From an uncultured Ruminiclostridium sp. (lineage in GTDB: Bacteria > Bacillota > Clostridia > Oscillospirales > Ruminococcaceae), in NCBI GenBank assembly GCA_910585505.1, contig CAJUFF010000134.1, forward strand, positions 1 to 8,309: a stretch of 8,309 bases of DNA, in the 5' to 3' direction. The notes under the pieces were generated by a model. The model was not told the origin of the DNA, searched no databases, and saw only the letters and a program-made list of their open reading frames with translations. Below, in pieces: positions 1 through 7,600 of this stretch; within the stretch, counting starts at the first letter, position 1; every line of letters begins with the position of its first letter. A program made the position numbers and the translations under genes.

Positions 1-97
1 TGACGCAGAAGATGATAGTTTGGGGATGAAAAGACGGCGTTTCCGATTTTTCAAACAAGCCATCGTATCGATGCAAACCGAAAAATTAAAATTTTGC

Positions 98-102
98 GGA
101 GG
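98..102 (+). promoter_or_regulatory. Ribosome binding site deciding the start of the HAD hydrolase gene
   Basis: GGAGG lies 9 bases before the ATG at 112. The same frame is open from a TTG at 94, but that codon lies upstream of this Shine-Dalgarno sequence and would place it inside the coding region. The ATG at 112 is therefore the better start, and it also puts the hydrophobic strand of HAD motif I at the very N-terminus, as is usual for the family. Confidence 0.85.
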
Positions 103-111
103 AAATTGTCT

Positions 112-804
112 ATGCTTAAAGCTATTGTTTTTGACATTGGTCAAACTCTGGTTGAGTATAAAAAACCGTTAAATTGGTCGGAATTATACAGACCCGCATT
201 TGAAAGTGTTTCCGAAAAATTCGGATACGTTTTTTCGGAAAATCACTATCAGCTTGCTCATTGTATACTTACTAAATATAACACAAGAGTTAATCCACGG
301 GATTATGAAGTATCCTCCAACCAGATTTTTTATGAGATTCTGAGCGCTATGGACATTCCGTTGAAAAATATAGAGCAAGTTAAGTATCATTTTTATTTAT
401 ATTTTAAGCAAGACGCCTCTGTTTTTCCGGAAGTTGAAGAAACTCTAAAAAAACTTTCCGATAAAGGAATATTGTTGGGAACGTTATCCGATGTCGCATA
501 TGGTATGGACAATGTATACGCGTTGGAAGATATCGGTGCGGTAATAAAATATATAGATTATCCGTTTACTTCCAATGATGTGGGTTATAGAAAACCTTGT
601 GCGAAGGGATTAAAGCTCTTATCGGAAAAAATGCGGACTGATATTAAAGAAATGGCATTTGTCGGTGATGAAGAAAAGGATATAGTGTGTGCCGCCAATG
701 CAGGGGTATATTCAATTCTGATAAATAGAGATAACGCAATAAAAAATTATGGACAAAATAAAGAAATAAATTCATTGTACGAGTTATTGAAAATGTTTGA
801 TTGA
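112..804 (+). CDS. HAD-superfamily hydrolase, phosphoglycolate-phosphatase-like, with variant motif I
   Basis: A 230-residue cytosolic protein with the four HAD motifs in order. Motif I is VFDIGQTL (nucleophile Asp8), motif II is the Ser126 region of GTLSDV, motif III is Lys161 in GYRKP, and motif IV is the acidic GDEEKD at 185-190, which would bind Mg2+. An all-helical stretch of about 100 residues between motifs I and II fits a type C1 cap. Length is typical of small HAD phosphatases. The second Asp of the usual DxD motif, the general acid/base of phosphatases, is Gly10 here. This FDxGxTL form recurs in the family, but it leaves the substrate and even the phosphatase activity open. The gene is AT-rich (20 G/C in bases 421-480) compared with the downstream sigma-factor remnant (37 G/C in 1201-1260), so transfer is possible. 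It stands alone on the + strand, with no operon partner visible in the window. The family assignment is firm; the substrate is unknown. Confidence 0.88.
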   Translation: MLKAIVFDIGQTLVEYKKPLNWSELYRPAFESVSEKFGYVFSENHYQLAHCILTKYNTRVNPRDYEVSSNQIFYEILSAMDIPLKNIEQVKYHFYLYFKQDASVFPEVEETLKKLSDKGILLGTLSDVAYGMDNVYALEDIGAVIKYIDYPFTSNDVGYRKPCAKGLKLLSEKMRTDIKEMAFVGDEEKDIVCAANAGVYSILINRDNAIKNYGQNKEINSLYELLKMFD

Positions 805-1056
805 AATCTTCATATTCCAAATCTTCCCTGAAAAGTAAATGCTGTTGCACTGCCAAGCTCACTTTTTATTCAAACGGCTGTCATCTTAAAATTATACAAC
901 ATCATCACCGAACATTCCCCCTCTCCCTCATACCCCCATCCTGTTTTCGACCCTTGCGGACACCACCCCAAAAAAATTCTCATTCACCCAACCTTTCCTC
1001 CTCTTTCTCCCGTCTTATAGTCGAAGCTTTAAAACCCAAAAAGAAAGGAAATGCAG
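805..1056. other. Spacer between the HAD gene and the sigma-factor remnant; no gene seen
   Basis: No convincing coding region. From about 913 to 1015 the + strand is strongly pyrimidine-rich, with C and T runs broken by one A-run, so the - strand is purine-rich. I see no stable hairpin with a T-run that would end the HAD transcript. The 3' end carries AAAGG at 1044-1048, the ribosome binding site of the sigma-factor remnant. An open frame through this stretch has a low-complexity Ser/Pro/His-rich translation and is not believable as a gene. Confidence 0.6.
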
Positions 1057-1659
1057 ATGAACGATTTCGCCGATAAACAAGACAACCTCTTAGTGGAAAT
1101 GATCCTTTTAGGCAGCAACAAAGCCTAAGAGTAACTGGTTATCCGCTACGAAAAAAAGGTAAAAGGCACCACCTACAAGATAACCAAAAACAAATTCTCC
1201 GCGGAGGGCGCTTCGCAGGACGCCTTTGTTTGCGCGTGGGTAAAGCTGAGCAGCCTTAAGGACGCCGCGAAATTCGGCTCATGGATCTGCTCCATCGCCA
1301 AAAACTGCGCCGTAAATCTTGTGAGACATTACTGTAACACCTCAATTGAAGTAAGCTACGAGTTGCTGAAAAACACGGATATCGATTCCTCTTTGGATAC
1401 CGATATCGCGAAAGCCTTGGAGCAGGACAGGGACGATCGACTTCACGAGGCGGTGGAGGCGCTGTTCGAAAAGATAAGCGAAATCGTAAAGCTGCATTAC
1501 TTAGAGGGATTTTCCGTGGGGGAAATATCCGAAAAACTAAACATTCTCGCTGGTAATGTAAAAAGGTGACTACGCCGGCATTCCTGTGTCGTTTTGGACA
1601 ATCTGATAAAAAAGCTGACTGTGCGTCTGCACGACAATCTTTGTGCGGTATTGCCTTAA
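1057..1659 (+). pseudogene. ECF-type sigma-70 family sigma factor, inactivated by three nonsense codons
   Basis: Reading one frame from the ATG at 1057 (8 bases after AAAGG) gives a protein of ECF sigma-factor size, about 200 codons, interrupted by TAA at 1126, TAA at 1132 and TGA at 1567. Region 2 is recognisable: an EELVxRYEKKV-like start (read here as E-stop-LVIRYEKKV), then AEGASQDAFVCAWVKL and KFGSWICSIAKNCAVN. Region 4 follows as EIVKLHYLEGFSVGEISEKLNI and then GNVKR, where the intact family continues with the helix-turn-helix end (VKxRLxRxR) that here follows the TGA as LRRHS. Each stop is explained by one base change (for example TAC to TAA, GAA to TAA, CGA to TGA). There is no frameshift. 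Only the fragment 1321-1569 is open, and it lacks region 2. No anti-sigma gene follows; the next gene is convergent. Family assignment is good. Loss of function is inferred from the stops, and sequencing error seems unlikely for three separate stops. Confidence 0.8.
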
Positions 1660-1681
1660 ATCAGTATATTCTCTTTTCGCG

Positions 1682-3160
1682 CTACTTCTGCGTCACCTTC
1701 ACAAATTCCTGAGTATTTGTACCGACAGCCTTCTCTCCCGTCTCCGCGTTTTTTTCCGTCTTTGTCTTTTTCGACCCCTCGAAAACTTTCAGCTTCTCAT
1801 TATTTACGAATCCGCTTAAAGCCGTGCGTAAAATTATCGATATATCGAGGAAAAAGCTCCAGTTTTCTATGTAACTGATATCGTATTCCACCCGCTTGGC
1901 AATGGAAGTATCTCCCCGATAGCCGTGAATCTGCGCCCAACCGGTTATTCCCGGCTTCACCTGATGCCTTATCATATACATAGGTATCTCGTCTTTAAAG
2001 CTGTTTACGTAATAAGGTATCTCCGGCCGCGGCCCAACAAGACTCATTTCCCCTTTAAGCACGTTTACAAGCTGCGGCAGCTCGTCTATGGAAAATTTTC
2101 TCATAAACGAACCGTATATGGTCTTTCTCGGATCGTCGTCGGTGCTCCATGCAGTGTCTGAGCTTTCGTTATCCCTCATAGATTTAAGCTTGTACATGAT
2201 GAATTCCTTCTTGTTAAGCCCTATTCTGCGCTGTCTGAATATCACGCTCCCGCCCATTGTCAGCTTTATCACTATCATGGAGGTGAGAACCACGGGAGAC
2301 GTAAATATCAGCAGCATCAACGAACCCAAAATATCTACAGTGCGCTTAAGAAACGCGTTTCCCATATTATCCAGTGGGATTCTGCGAATGTTTATGGTAG
2401 GTATGGCTCCCACCATGTCTATGGAAGAGGAGGGAGTCATATAGTTGTAAATCGAGGGAATGACGGAAATCTTGGTTCCTGTAAGCTCACAGGCTTCCAC
2501 CACCGCCCCCAGCATTCCCGACTGTTCAACGTTCAGTGCGCATATCGCCTCGTCGTAGTTTTTCAGCTTAAGTGCGGCGGTGAGCTTGTCAAAGCTCCCC
2601 AGCCACTTGGCGGAAAGCGTCTGCGTGTCCGATATATATCCCGCGCACACATAGCCGTAATCCTTTTCCCTGTTTATCGTTCTGAGGTAATCCTGAGCTG
2701 CCTGACCGCTTCCTATTATTATGACAGATTTTCTGTTATATCCCTTTTTGCGGAGATTTTTCAGCATTTTACGCATTGCGAACCGCTTCGCCGAAATGAT
2801 TATCAGATCGGTGAGCAAAAAAATGAAAAGCGCTATTCGAGAAAAATTGAAAATTTTTATAACATACAAAAGCGCGATTATAAACAGCCCGTCAAAAATG
2901 AAAGCAAAAAACAGCCGTCCGAATTCCGAAGCAAAGCTTTTGGTTCGGAACGAGTCGTACAGCCTCATACAGGCGTATGTCATAAGCTGAATCGGTATAA
3001 AAATACAACTTAGCTTTATATAGTCGATGAGGGGGAAATTTTTATCGAGATTGAGTATGTAGAAGGTGAAGAGATATGAGATTATAATTGATAAGATCCC
3101 CATCACCGCGTCGCTTATTACGTTTACATAATTGAGAAGCTTCTGGTTTTCTTTTATCAT
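1682..3160 (-). CDS. Polyprenyl glycosylphosphotransferase (WbaP/WcaJ-type initiating sugar-phosphate transferase)
   Basis: A 492-residue membrane enzyme of the family that moves a sugar-1-phosphate from a nucleotide sugar to undecaprenyl phosphate, the first step of exopolysaccharide, capsule or surface glycan synthesis. Four hydrophobic segments lie at about 12-36, 46-66, 83-103 and 108-124. A nucleotide-binding-fold domain (VIIIGSGQAAQDYL near 146-159) of the CoA_binding_3 type follows. The catalytic sugar-transferase domain runs from about 270 to 450: KRTVDILGS, the membrane-inserted helix near 279-300, MYKLKSMRDNE, SIDELPQL with the Asp359-Glu360 catalytic pair, GEMSLVGPRPE, KPGITGWAQI and RVEYDISYIENWS. 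All key residues are present. The last 40 residues are a Lys/Glu/Thr-rich tail beyond the usual family end. The ATG at 3160 is preceded by AAGGAT at 3174-3179. The gene stands alone, so the glycan it serves and the sugar it uses cannot be read from the window. It converges on the sigma-factor remnant 22 bases away with no clear terminator. Confidence 0.93.
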   Translation of the reverse strand: MIKENQKLLNYVNVISDAVMGILSIIISYLFTFYILNLDKNFPLIDYIKLSCIFIPIQLMTYACMRLYDSFRTKSFASEFGRLFFAFIFDGLFIIALLYVIKIFNFSRIALFIFLLTDLIIISAKRFAMRKMLKNLRKKGYNRKSVIIIGSGQAAQDYLRTINREKDYGYVCAGYISDTQTLSAKWLGSFDKLTAALKLKNYDEAICALNVEQSGMLGAVVEACELTGTKISVIPSIYNYMTPSSSIDMVGAIPTINIRRIPLDNMGNAFLKRTVDILGSLMLLIFTSPVVLTSMIVIKLTMGGSVIFRQRRIGLNKKEFIMYKLKSMRDNESSDTAWSTDDDPRKTIYGSFMRKFSIDELPQLVNVLKGEMSLVGPRPEIPYYVNSFKDEIPMYMIRHQVKPGITGWAQIHGYRGDTSIAKRVEYDISYIENWSFFLDISIILRTALSGFVNNEKLKVFEGSKKTKTEKNAETGEKAVGTNTQEFVKVTQK

Positions 3161-3194
3161 ATTTTTATTTTATCCTTATAAAAAGTATACGTCA

Positions 3195-3219
3195 ATTATA
3201 AAGGTATAAACTAATTATA
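3195..3219 (-). promoter_or_regulatory. Possible -10 elements for the glycosylphosphotransferase gene
   Basis: On the - strand two exact TATAAT hexamers occur, at 3219-3214 and 3200-3195. Either could be a -10 box giving a leader of roughly 28-50 nt that contains the AAGGAT ribosome binding site. Neither has a good -35 hexamer 16-18 bases upstream, so the assignment is tentative in this AT-rich spacer. Confidence 0.35.
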
Positions 3220-3255
3220 ACATAAACACGCCTCTGACGCAATCTTTAATAATAC

Positions 3256-3284
3256 AAAAAAACCCCTTATAATATAAGGCTTTT
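3256..3284 (-). terminator. Second, weaker terminator-like hairpin after the cohesin gene
   Basis: Read on the - strand, CCTTAT and ATAAGG form a 6-bp stem around a 3-base loop, followed by GG and seven T. AAAA before the stem can also pair into the T-run. The stem is AT-rich, so it is weaker than the hairpin at 3358-3398. It lies between that terminator and the promoter region of the glycosylphosphotransferase gene, where it could act as a backup insulator. Read on the + strand only four T follow. Confidence 0.5.
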
Positions 3285-3319
3285 CGACATTTTAAACAAA
3301 TGTGATAATATTTTAAGAA

Positions 3320-3339
3320 AACATTTTACCAAAAATGTT
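3320..3339. repeat. AT-rich inverted repeat in the spacer
   Basis: AACATTTT and AAAATGTT form an 8-bp stem with a 4-base spacer. It lies between the two terminator hairpins of this 312-base intergenic stretch. It has no T-run of its own and no clear function; a stem like this can arise by chance in AT-rich sequence. Confidence 0.4.
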
Positions 3340-3357
3340 AAGAAAATAAAGTTTTAC

Positions 3358-3398
3358 AAAAAAAGACTGCAATCCCACTTTTTGAGCAAGATCGCAGT
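3358..3398 (-). terminator. Rho-independent terminator of the LRR-dockerin/cohesin operon
   Basis: Read on the - strand, ACTGCGAT pairs with ATTGCAGT (8 bp with one G-U), with a 17-base loop, followed directly by C and seven T. It lies 74 bases after the stop codon of the cohesin gene and points the right way to end that transcript. Confidence 0.75.
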
Positions 3399-3472
3399 AC
3401 ATTTTCGGAGATTTTCTTATGTTTAATTATGAAATAATAAATACGTAACTTCTTAATTTAACAACCGAAAAA

Positions 3473-4582
3473 TTACTTTTTCTTTTTAAAGATTATTATT
3501 CCCACGGCAGCTGCAATTGCAGGTAAAATAGCAACCGTCAAGCCTGTGTCGCTGTTTTTGTCATCTGAATTTCCGATATCGGTATTTCCGACATTATTGT
3601 TTTCATTGTTAGTGGCTTCAGTGTTAATATTACCGATTGAGATTGACGTAGTATTGTTGACAGGAGCTGTTGCAGTGACAGTAACTCCGGTGGTTGTAGT
3701 TTCAGGGTTCTGAGTAATAACCGTAGCGGATGTTGATGTATCCGCAATAGTAACAGTTTGGCTTTCGTCAGGTGTGGTGGAGGTTACAGTTGCTTCGGGA
3801 ACATAGAAGCCGCCGCCTGAATAACTCGTGACAGTGCTCTCCGCAGGAAGCTTTTCAATAGCTCTTGTTTCATTTTCACCGCAATTTTTGCATTCGCGTG
3901 TTTCTTCGCCTTCCTCGTCGGCGGTGGCTTCCTTGGTTACCGACCATTCGTCCCAGTCATGACCAAATGCGGGTATTTCTTCCGTTCCTGTTTCTCCGCA
4001 ATCTTTGCAGGTCAACGTTTTCGAGCCTTTTTGGGTACAGGTTGCGGGATTGGTTATAATATCGCTGTTTTTGTGGGAGCATTTTACGGTTGCTCCCTCC
4101 GAATCGCCGATAAGCTCGGTTCCGTCCCAATCGTCGGCGGTTACGTCAACGTCGGTCAGCGTAAACTCCGCGTTGGGCTTAAGCACTTTAAAGGAAGCGA
4201 GTATAAGATCAGCGCTTTCGTCCAAGAATCCGCTTCCCATGGTAACATAAGCAAATCCGATCTTTCCCGGCACGTCGAGATTAAAGCTGTTATTGCCGTT
4301 CTCGTCAACGTCTCCCGTTATCCAGCCGATAATCTTATTTCCCGGCTTTGCGGAGACAAGCTCCAGCTCTGTCGGGTCGTAGTTCAGCATAAAGGAAATG
4401 CCTCCCACACCCTCGCTTCCCGCGTCAATCACGACTTTCACGTCAACGGTTTCTCCCACGCTTGCGTCGGGCGTGTCCACATGGACATTGTATAAATCCT
4501 CGGCATGTGAGGGAACCGAAAATGTTCCCAAAGCCACAGCCGCCGCGGCGGATACTGCCGCCAGTTTTTTTAATATTTTCAT
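3473..4582 (-). CDS. Secreted cohesin-domain protein with Cys-rich module, Thr-rich linker and C-terminal anchor
   Basis: A 369-residue surface protein. A signal peptide (KILKK, then an Ala-rich core) probably ends at SHA27. Residues about 30-166 form one cohesin domain, shown by VGETVDVKVVID, GVGGISFMLNYDP, LELVSA, the Gly-rich GKIGFAYV, LASFKVL and the closing GATV. Residues 168-245 form a Cys-rich module with C168, H170, C182, CKDC (192-195), GHDW (207-210) and CKNC (231-234), resembling the PATCT/CxxC/GHxW modules of clostridial surface proteins. A Thr/Ser/Asn-rich linker (248-342) reaches the envelope. NSDTG, a hydrophobic segment (348-365) and KKKK at the end look like a sorting signal or plain membrane anchor. 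The gene starts 46 bases after the stop of the LRR-dockerin gene, with AAAAGGAAA just before the ATG, so the two are probably co-transcribed. Inferred role: surface receptor for dockerin proteins, most simply its operon partner. Cohesin assignment is firm; partner specificity is inferred. Confidence 0.88.
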   Translation of the reverse strand: MKILKKLAAVSAAAAVALGTFSVPSHAEDLYNVHVDTPDASVGETVDVKVVIDAGSEGVGGISFMLNYDPTELELVSAKPGNKIIGWITGDVDENGNNSFNLDVPGKIGFAYVTMGSGFLDESADLILASFKVLKPNAEFTLTDVDVTADDWDGTELIGDSEGATVKCSHKNSDIITNPATCTQKGSKTLTCKDCGETGTEEIPAFGHDWDEWSVTKEATADEEGEETRECKNCGENETRAIEKLPAESTVTSYSGGGFYVPEATVTSTTPDESQTVTIADTSTSATVITQNPETTTTGVTVTATAPVNNTTSISIGNINTEATNNENNNVGNTDIGNSDDKNSDTGLTVAILPAIAAAVGIIIFKKKK

Positions 4583-4628
4583 TTGTTTTCCTTTTTTCCT
4601 TTCCGTTTAGTTTATATATTTGTTTATT

Positions 4629-7600
4629 TTATCCGAGCTGCCTTTTTCCCGAAGCAACCTGAAGCAGCCATTTCGCGTCAGCGGTGTTTATTTTACCGTC
4701 GCCGTTCACATCGGCTGCGGCTCTCTGAGCGTCGGTGAGGTCGCGTTTTCCCGAAGCGCACTGTAAAACCCAGCGTGCGTCGGCAGTGTTGATTTTACCG
4801 TCGGAGTTTATATCACCCAAAATATAGTCGGGTATAAGCTTTTCTTTTGTTACTATGTATTCGCTGAAATGGTTGGTTTTAAACATCAAGTAAAGCCCCG
4901 ATACCGTTGCTTTCATATCGGTAAGCTTTCCGTCCTTTGCGCGGTAGTATACCATAAACAGAAAACCGTCCTCTCCTGCGGGAATGGGTATTCTTACCGT
5001 AACCTCCGCGTTGGGCTGTATCGGCTGTCCGTTGAGCGTAAGAGTGATGTCGAAAACAAAAGCGTCTTTATATTCCTCCGAGGGCTTCTTATCAACGTTC
5101 AGAATCGTGTCGTCGGGAACGGCATCCTTATCGGGAAGCACTATGTTTACCCCCGTGTCGTTTTCGGTGTCGGAAATAATGGGGTCGGTTATAATCTCTT
5201 CGGCAGTTATTATGTATTCGCCAGACTTATCGGCGGTGAAGACCATATAGCCGTTTTCGTATTCTGCGTTCATATCGGTATATTTTCCGTCGACTTCCTT
5301 TCGGTAAACCTTACACTCGCCGCCGTCCCATTCGCTCGGCACGGGAATTTTTACGGTGACATCTTTCGTGGGTTGGAACTCGGAACCGCTTCCGTCATTT
5401 AAATCAATACCGTAAACAAAAGAATTTTCGATGGAAGTTTCTTCCCCTTTTGTTACCGTTAAAGTAACATTGTTTAAATCCGAAGCCGTTACGATAACAC
5501 CGGTTTCGATACTGAACAAACCTTCGCTGCCTAATGCCACAAAGTTAATTGAATGTTCATCTGCGTATGTCTGAGCATATGAACCGGCTGTGCCGTATAT
5601 GGTAAGCAGAGGGCATTTGTCAAACGCTTCTTTATTTATTTTTGTAACACTGTCCGGAATTAAAATTGAGGTAAGTGAAGTGCAGTTTTGAAATATCCCC
5701 CAGCTATCTAAATTTGTAACTTCATTGGAAATTACCGCCGATATAAGCGAAGTGCAACCCGAAAATACCAAGCCTCCTATTGATGTAACATTATTTGGGA
5801 TCACAATCGAAGAAAGCGAAGAGCAATTCTCAAACGCAAACCACTCTATATTTGTAACTCCATCGGGGATTTTAATTGATCTAAGTGAAGTGCAATTCTT
5901 AAATGTATACATTCTTATATCCGTAACTCCATCGGGAATTTCAACTGAGGTAAGTGAAGCGCATCCGTCAAATGCAGATTCATTTATTTTGGTAACGATA
6001 TACGGTATGGAATAAGATTTGTCGGCTTTACCTGCGGGATATTGAACTAAAACAGTCCAATCCTTGTTAAACAAAATACCGTTTTCGGATAAATAGCTTG
6101 TGTTATTTTCGTCAACGTTTATTTCTGTCAAAGAGCCGCAGTTTGCAAATACACTATTACCTATCTTTGTAACACTGTTTGGGATTATAACCGAGGTAAG
6201 CAAGGAACAACCGTAAAATGCGACGTCCTTTATCTCGGTAACGGTGTTTGGTATTGAATAAGATTTATCGGCTTTACTTGCGGGGTATTTAATCAAAACA
6301 GTCTTGTCCTTGTCAAACAAAATACCGTTTTCGGATGAATAGCTTGTGTTATTTTCGCCAACGTTTATTTCTGTCAAAGAGTCACAGTGTGAAAACACAC
6401 TTACACCTATATCTGTAACACTGTCGGGAATTTCAACCGAGGTAAGCGAAGTGCAACCATAAAATGCCTGATGGCCTATACTTGTAACACTGTCGGGTAT
6501 AGCAATTGAGATTAGAGAAGTGCATCCATCAAATGCCATCTCGCCTATACTTGTAACACTATTGGGAATTACAATTGAGGTAAGCGAAGTGCAATGCTCA
6601 AATGTATAATTGCCTATATTGGTAACACCGTCTGGGATTGTAATCTTGGTAAGCGAAGCGCATCCTTTAAATACTCCATAATCTATATTAATAACACTAT
6701 CGGGGATTACAATTGAGGTGAGCAAAGTACATCCTGTAAATGCATAATCGCCTATAGTTGTAACGCCGTCGGGGATTACAATTGAAGTGAGCGAAGTACA
6801 GTTATAAAATGCAAAATCCCCTATACTTGTAACTCCGGCGGGAATGTCGATTGAGGTTAACGAAGCGCAATTGTAAAATGCGTAGGCGTATATCTCGGTA
6901 ACCGTGTCCGGTATCGAATAAGATATATCGTTCCTGCCTTCCGGATATTGGACAAGAACTGTTCTGTCTTTGTTAAATACAATACCGTTTTCGGACGAAT
7001 AGCTTGTGTTGTTTTCGTCAACGTTTATTTCTGCCAATGAATTGCAGTTTTGAAATGCCCCGCCGTCTATATTTGTAACTCCGGCGGGGATTACAACAGA
7101 GGTGAGCGAAGTGCAGCCGGCAAATGTAAACCCACCTATAAATGTAACGCTATCGGGTATTTCGATTGAGGTAAGGGAAACGCAATCGGAAAATGTCCCC
7201 TGTTGTTCAAGCCAAGAATCGGTATTACCTATTTTTTGAACACCATCCGGAATTACAATAGAGGCAAGCGAAGTACATCTGCGAAATGCTGCATTTTCTA
7301 TACGTATAACACTGCTGGGTATTGCAACCGACTTGAGCGAAGTACAGCCGGAAAATGCAGCCGAGCCTATTACCGTAACACCGTCGGGTATTACAACAGA
7401 TGTAAGTGAAGTACATTCGGAAAATGCATAGCCGCCTATTTCTGTAATCCTTTTCCCGTCAATCTCCTCGGGAATAACAACGTCTCCACCCGCACCGTTG
7501 TATTTAAATAGGGTCCATGTTTCGCCCCACCCGGTCAATGTATACTCCGGATTGTCGTCAGGCTCTTCCTCGGCTTCGATTATTTCCTCGCTTGTCCCTT

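Noticed and set aside
1..29. Possible 3' end of an upstream + strand gene reading TQKMIVWG and stopping at TGA 27-29
   Set aside because: Only eight codons are visible and all other frames also stop early, so nothing supports it. The likeness of its first bases to the end of the glycosylphosphotransferase gene (11 bases, opposite strands) is within chance for a window of this size.
61..73. CATCG TAT CGATG palindrome upstream of the HAD gene
   Set aside because: Five-base arms are expected often by chance, and there is no promoter or T-run beside it to give it a role.
990..1014. AAC followed 18 bases later by CGTC, similar to an autoregulated ECF promoter ahead of the sigma-factor remnant
   Set aside because: The -35 part lacks the usual GAA before AAC, the spacing is longer than usual, and the tract is low-complexity C/T, where such short matches are easy to find.
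3167..3195. TTGACG and TAAAAT 17 bases apart on the - strand before the glycosylphosphotransferase gene
   Set aside because: A start from this pair would fall at the ATG and leave the AAGGAT ribosome binding site inside the promoter spacer. The upstream TATAAT boxes fit better.
3959..5402. Several longer open frames on the + strand opposite the cohesin and LRR genes
   Set aside because: They are antisense shadows of the two - strand genes, whose domains, signal peptides and ribosome binding sites are clear. Their translations show no domain.
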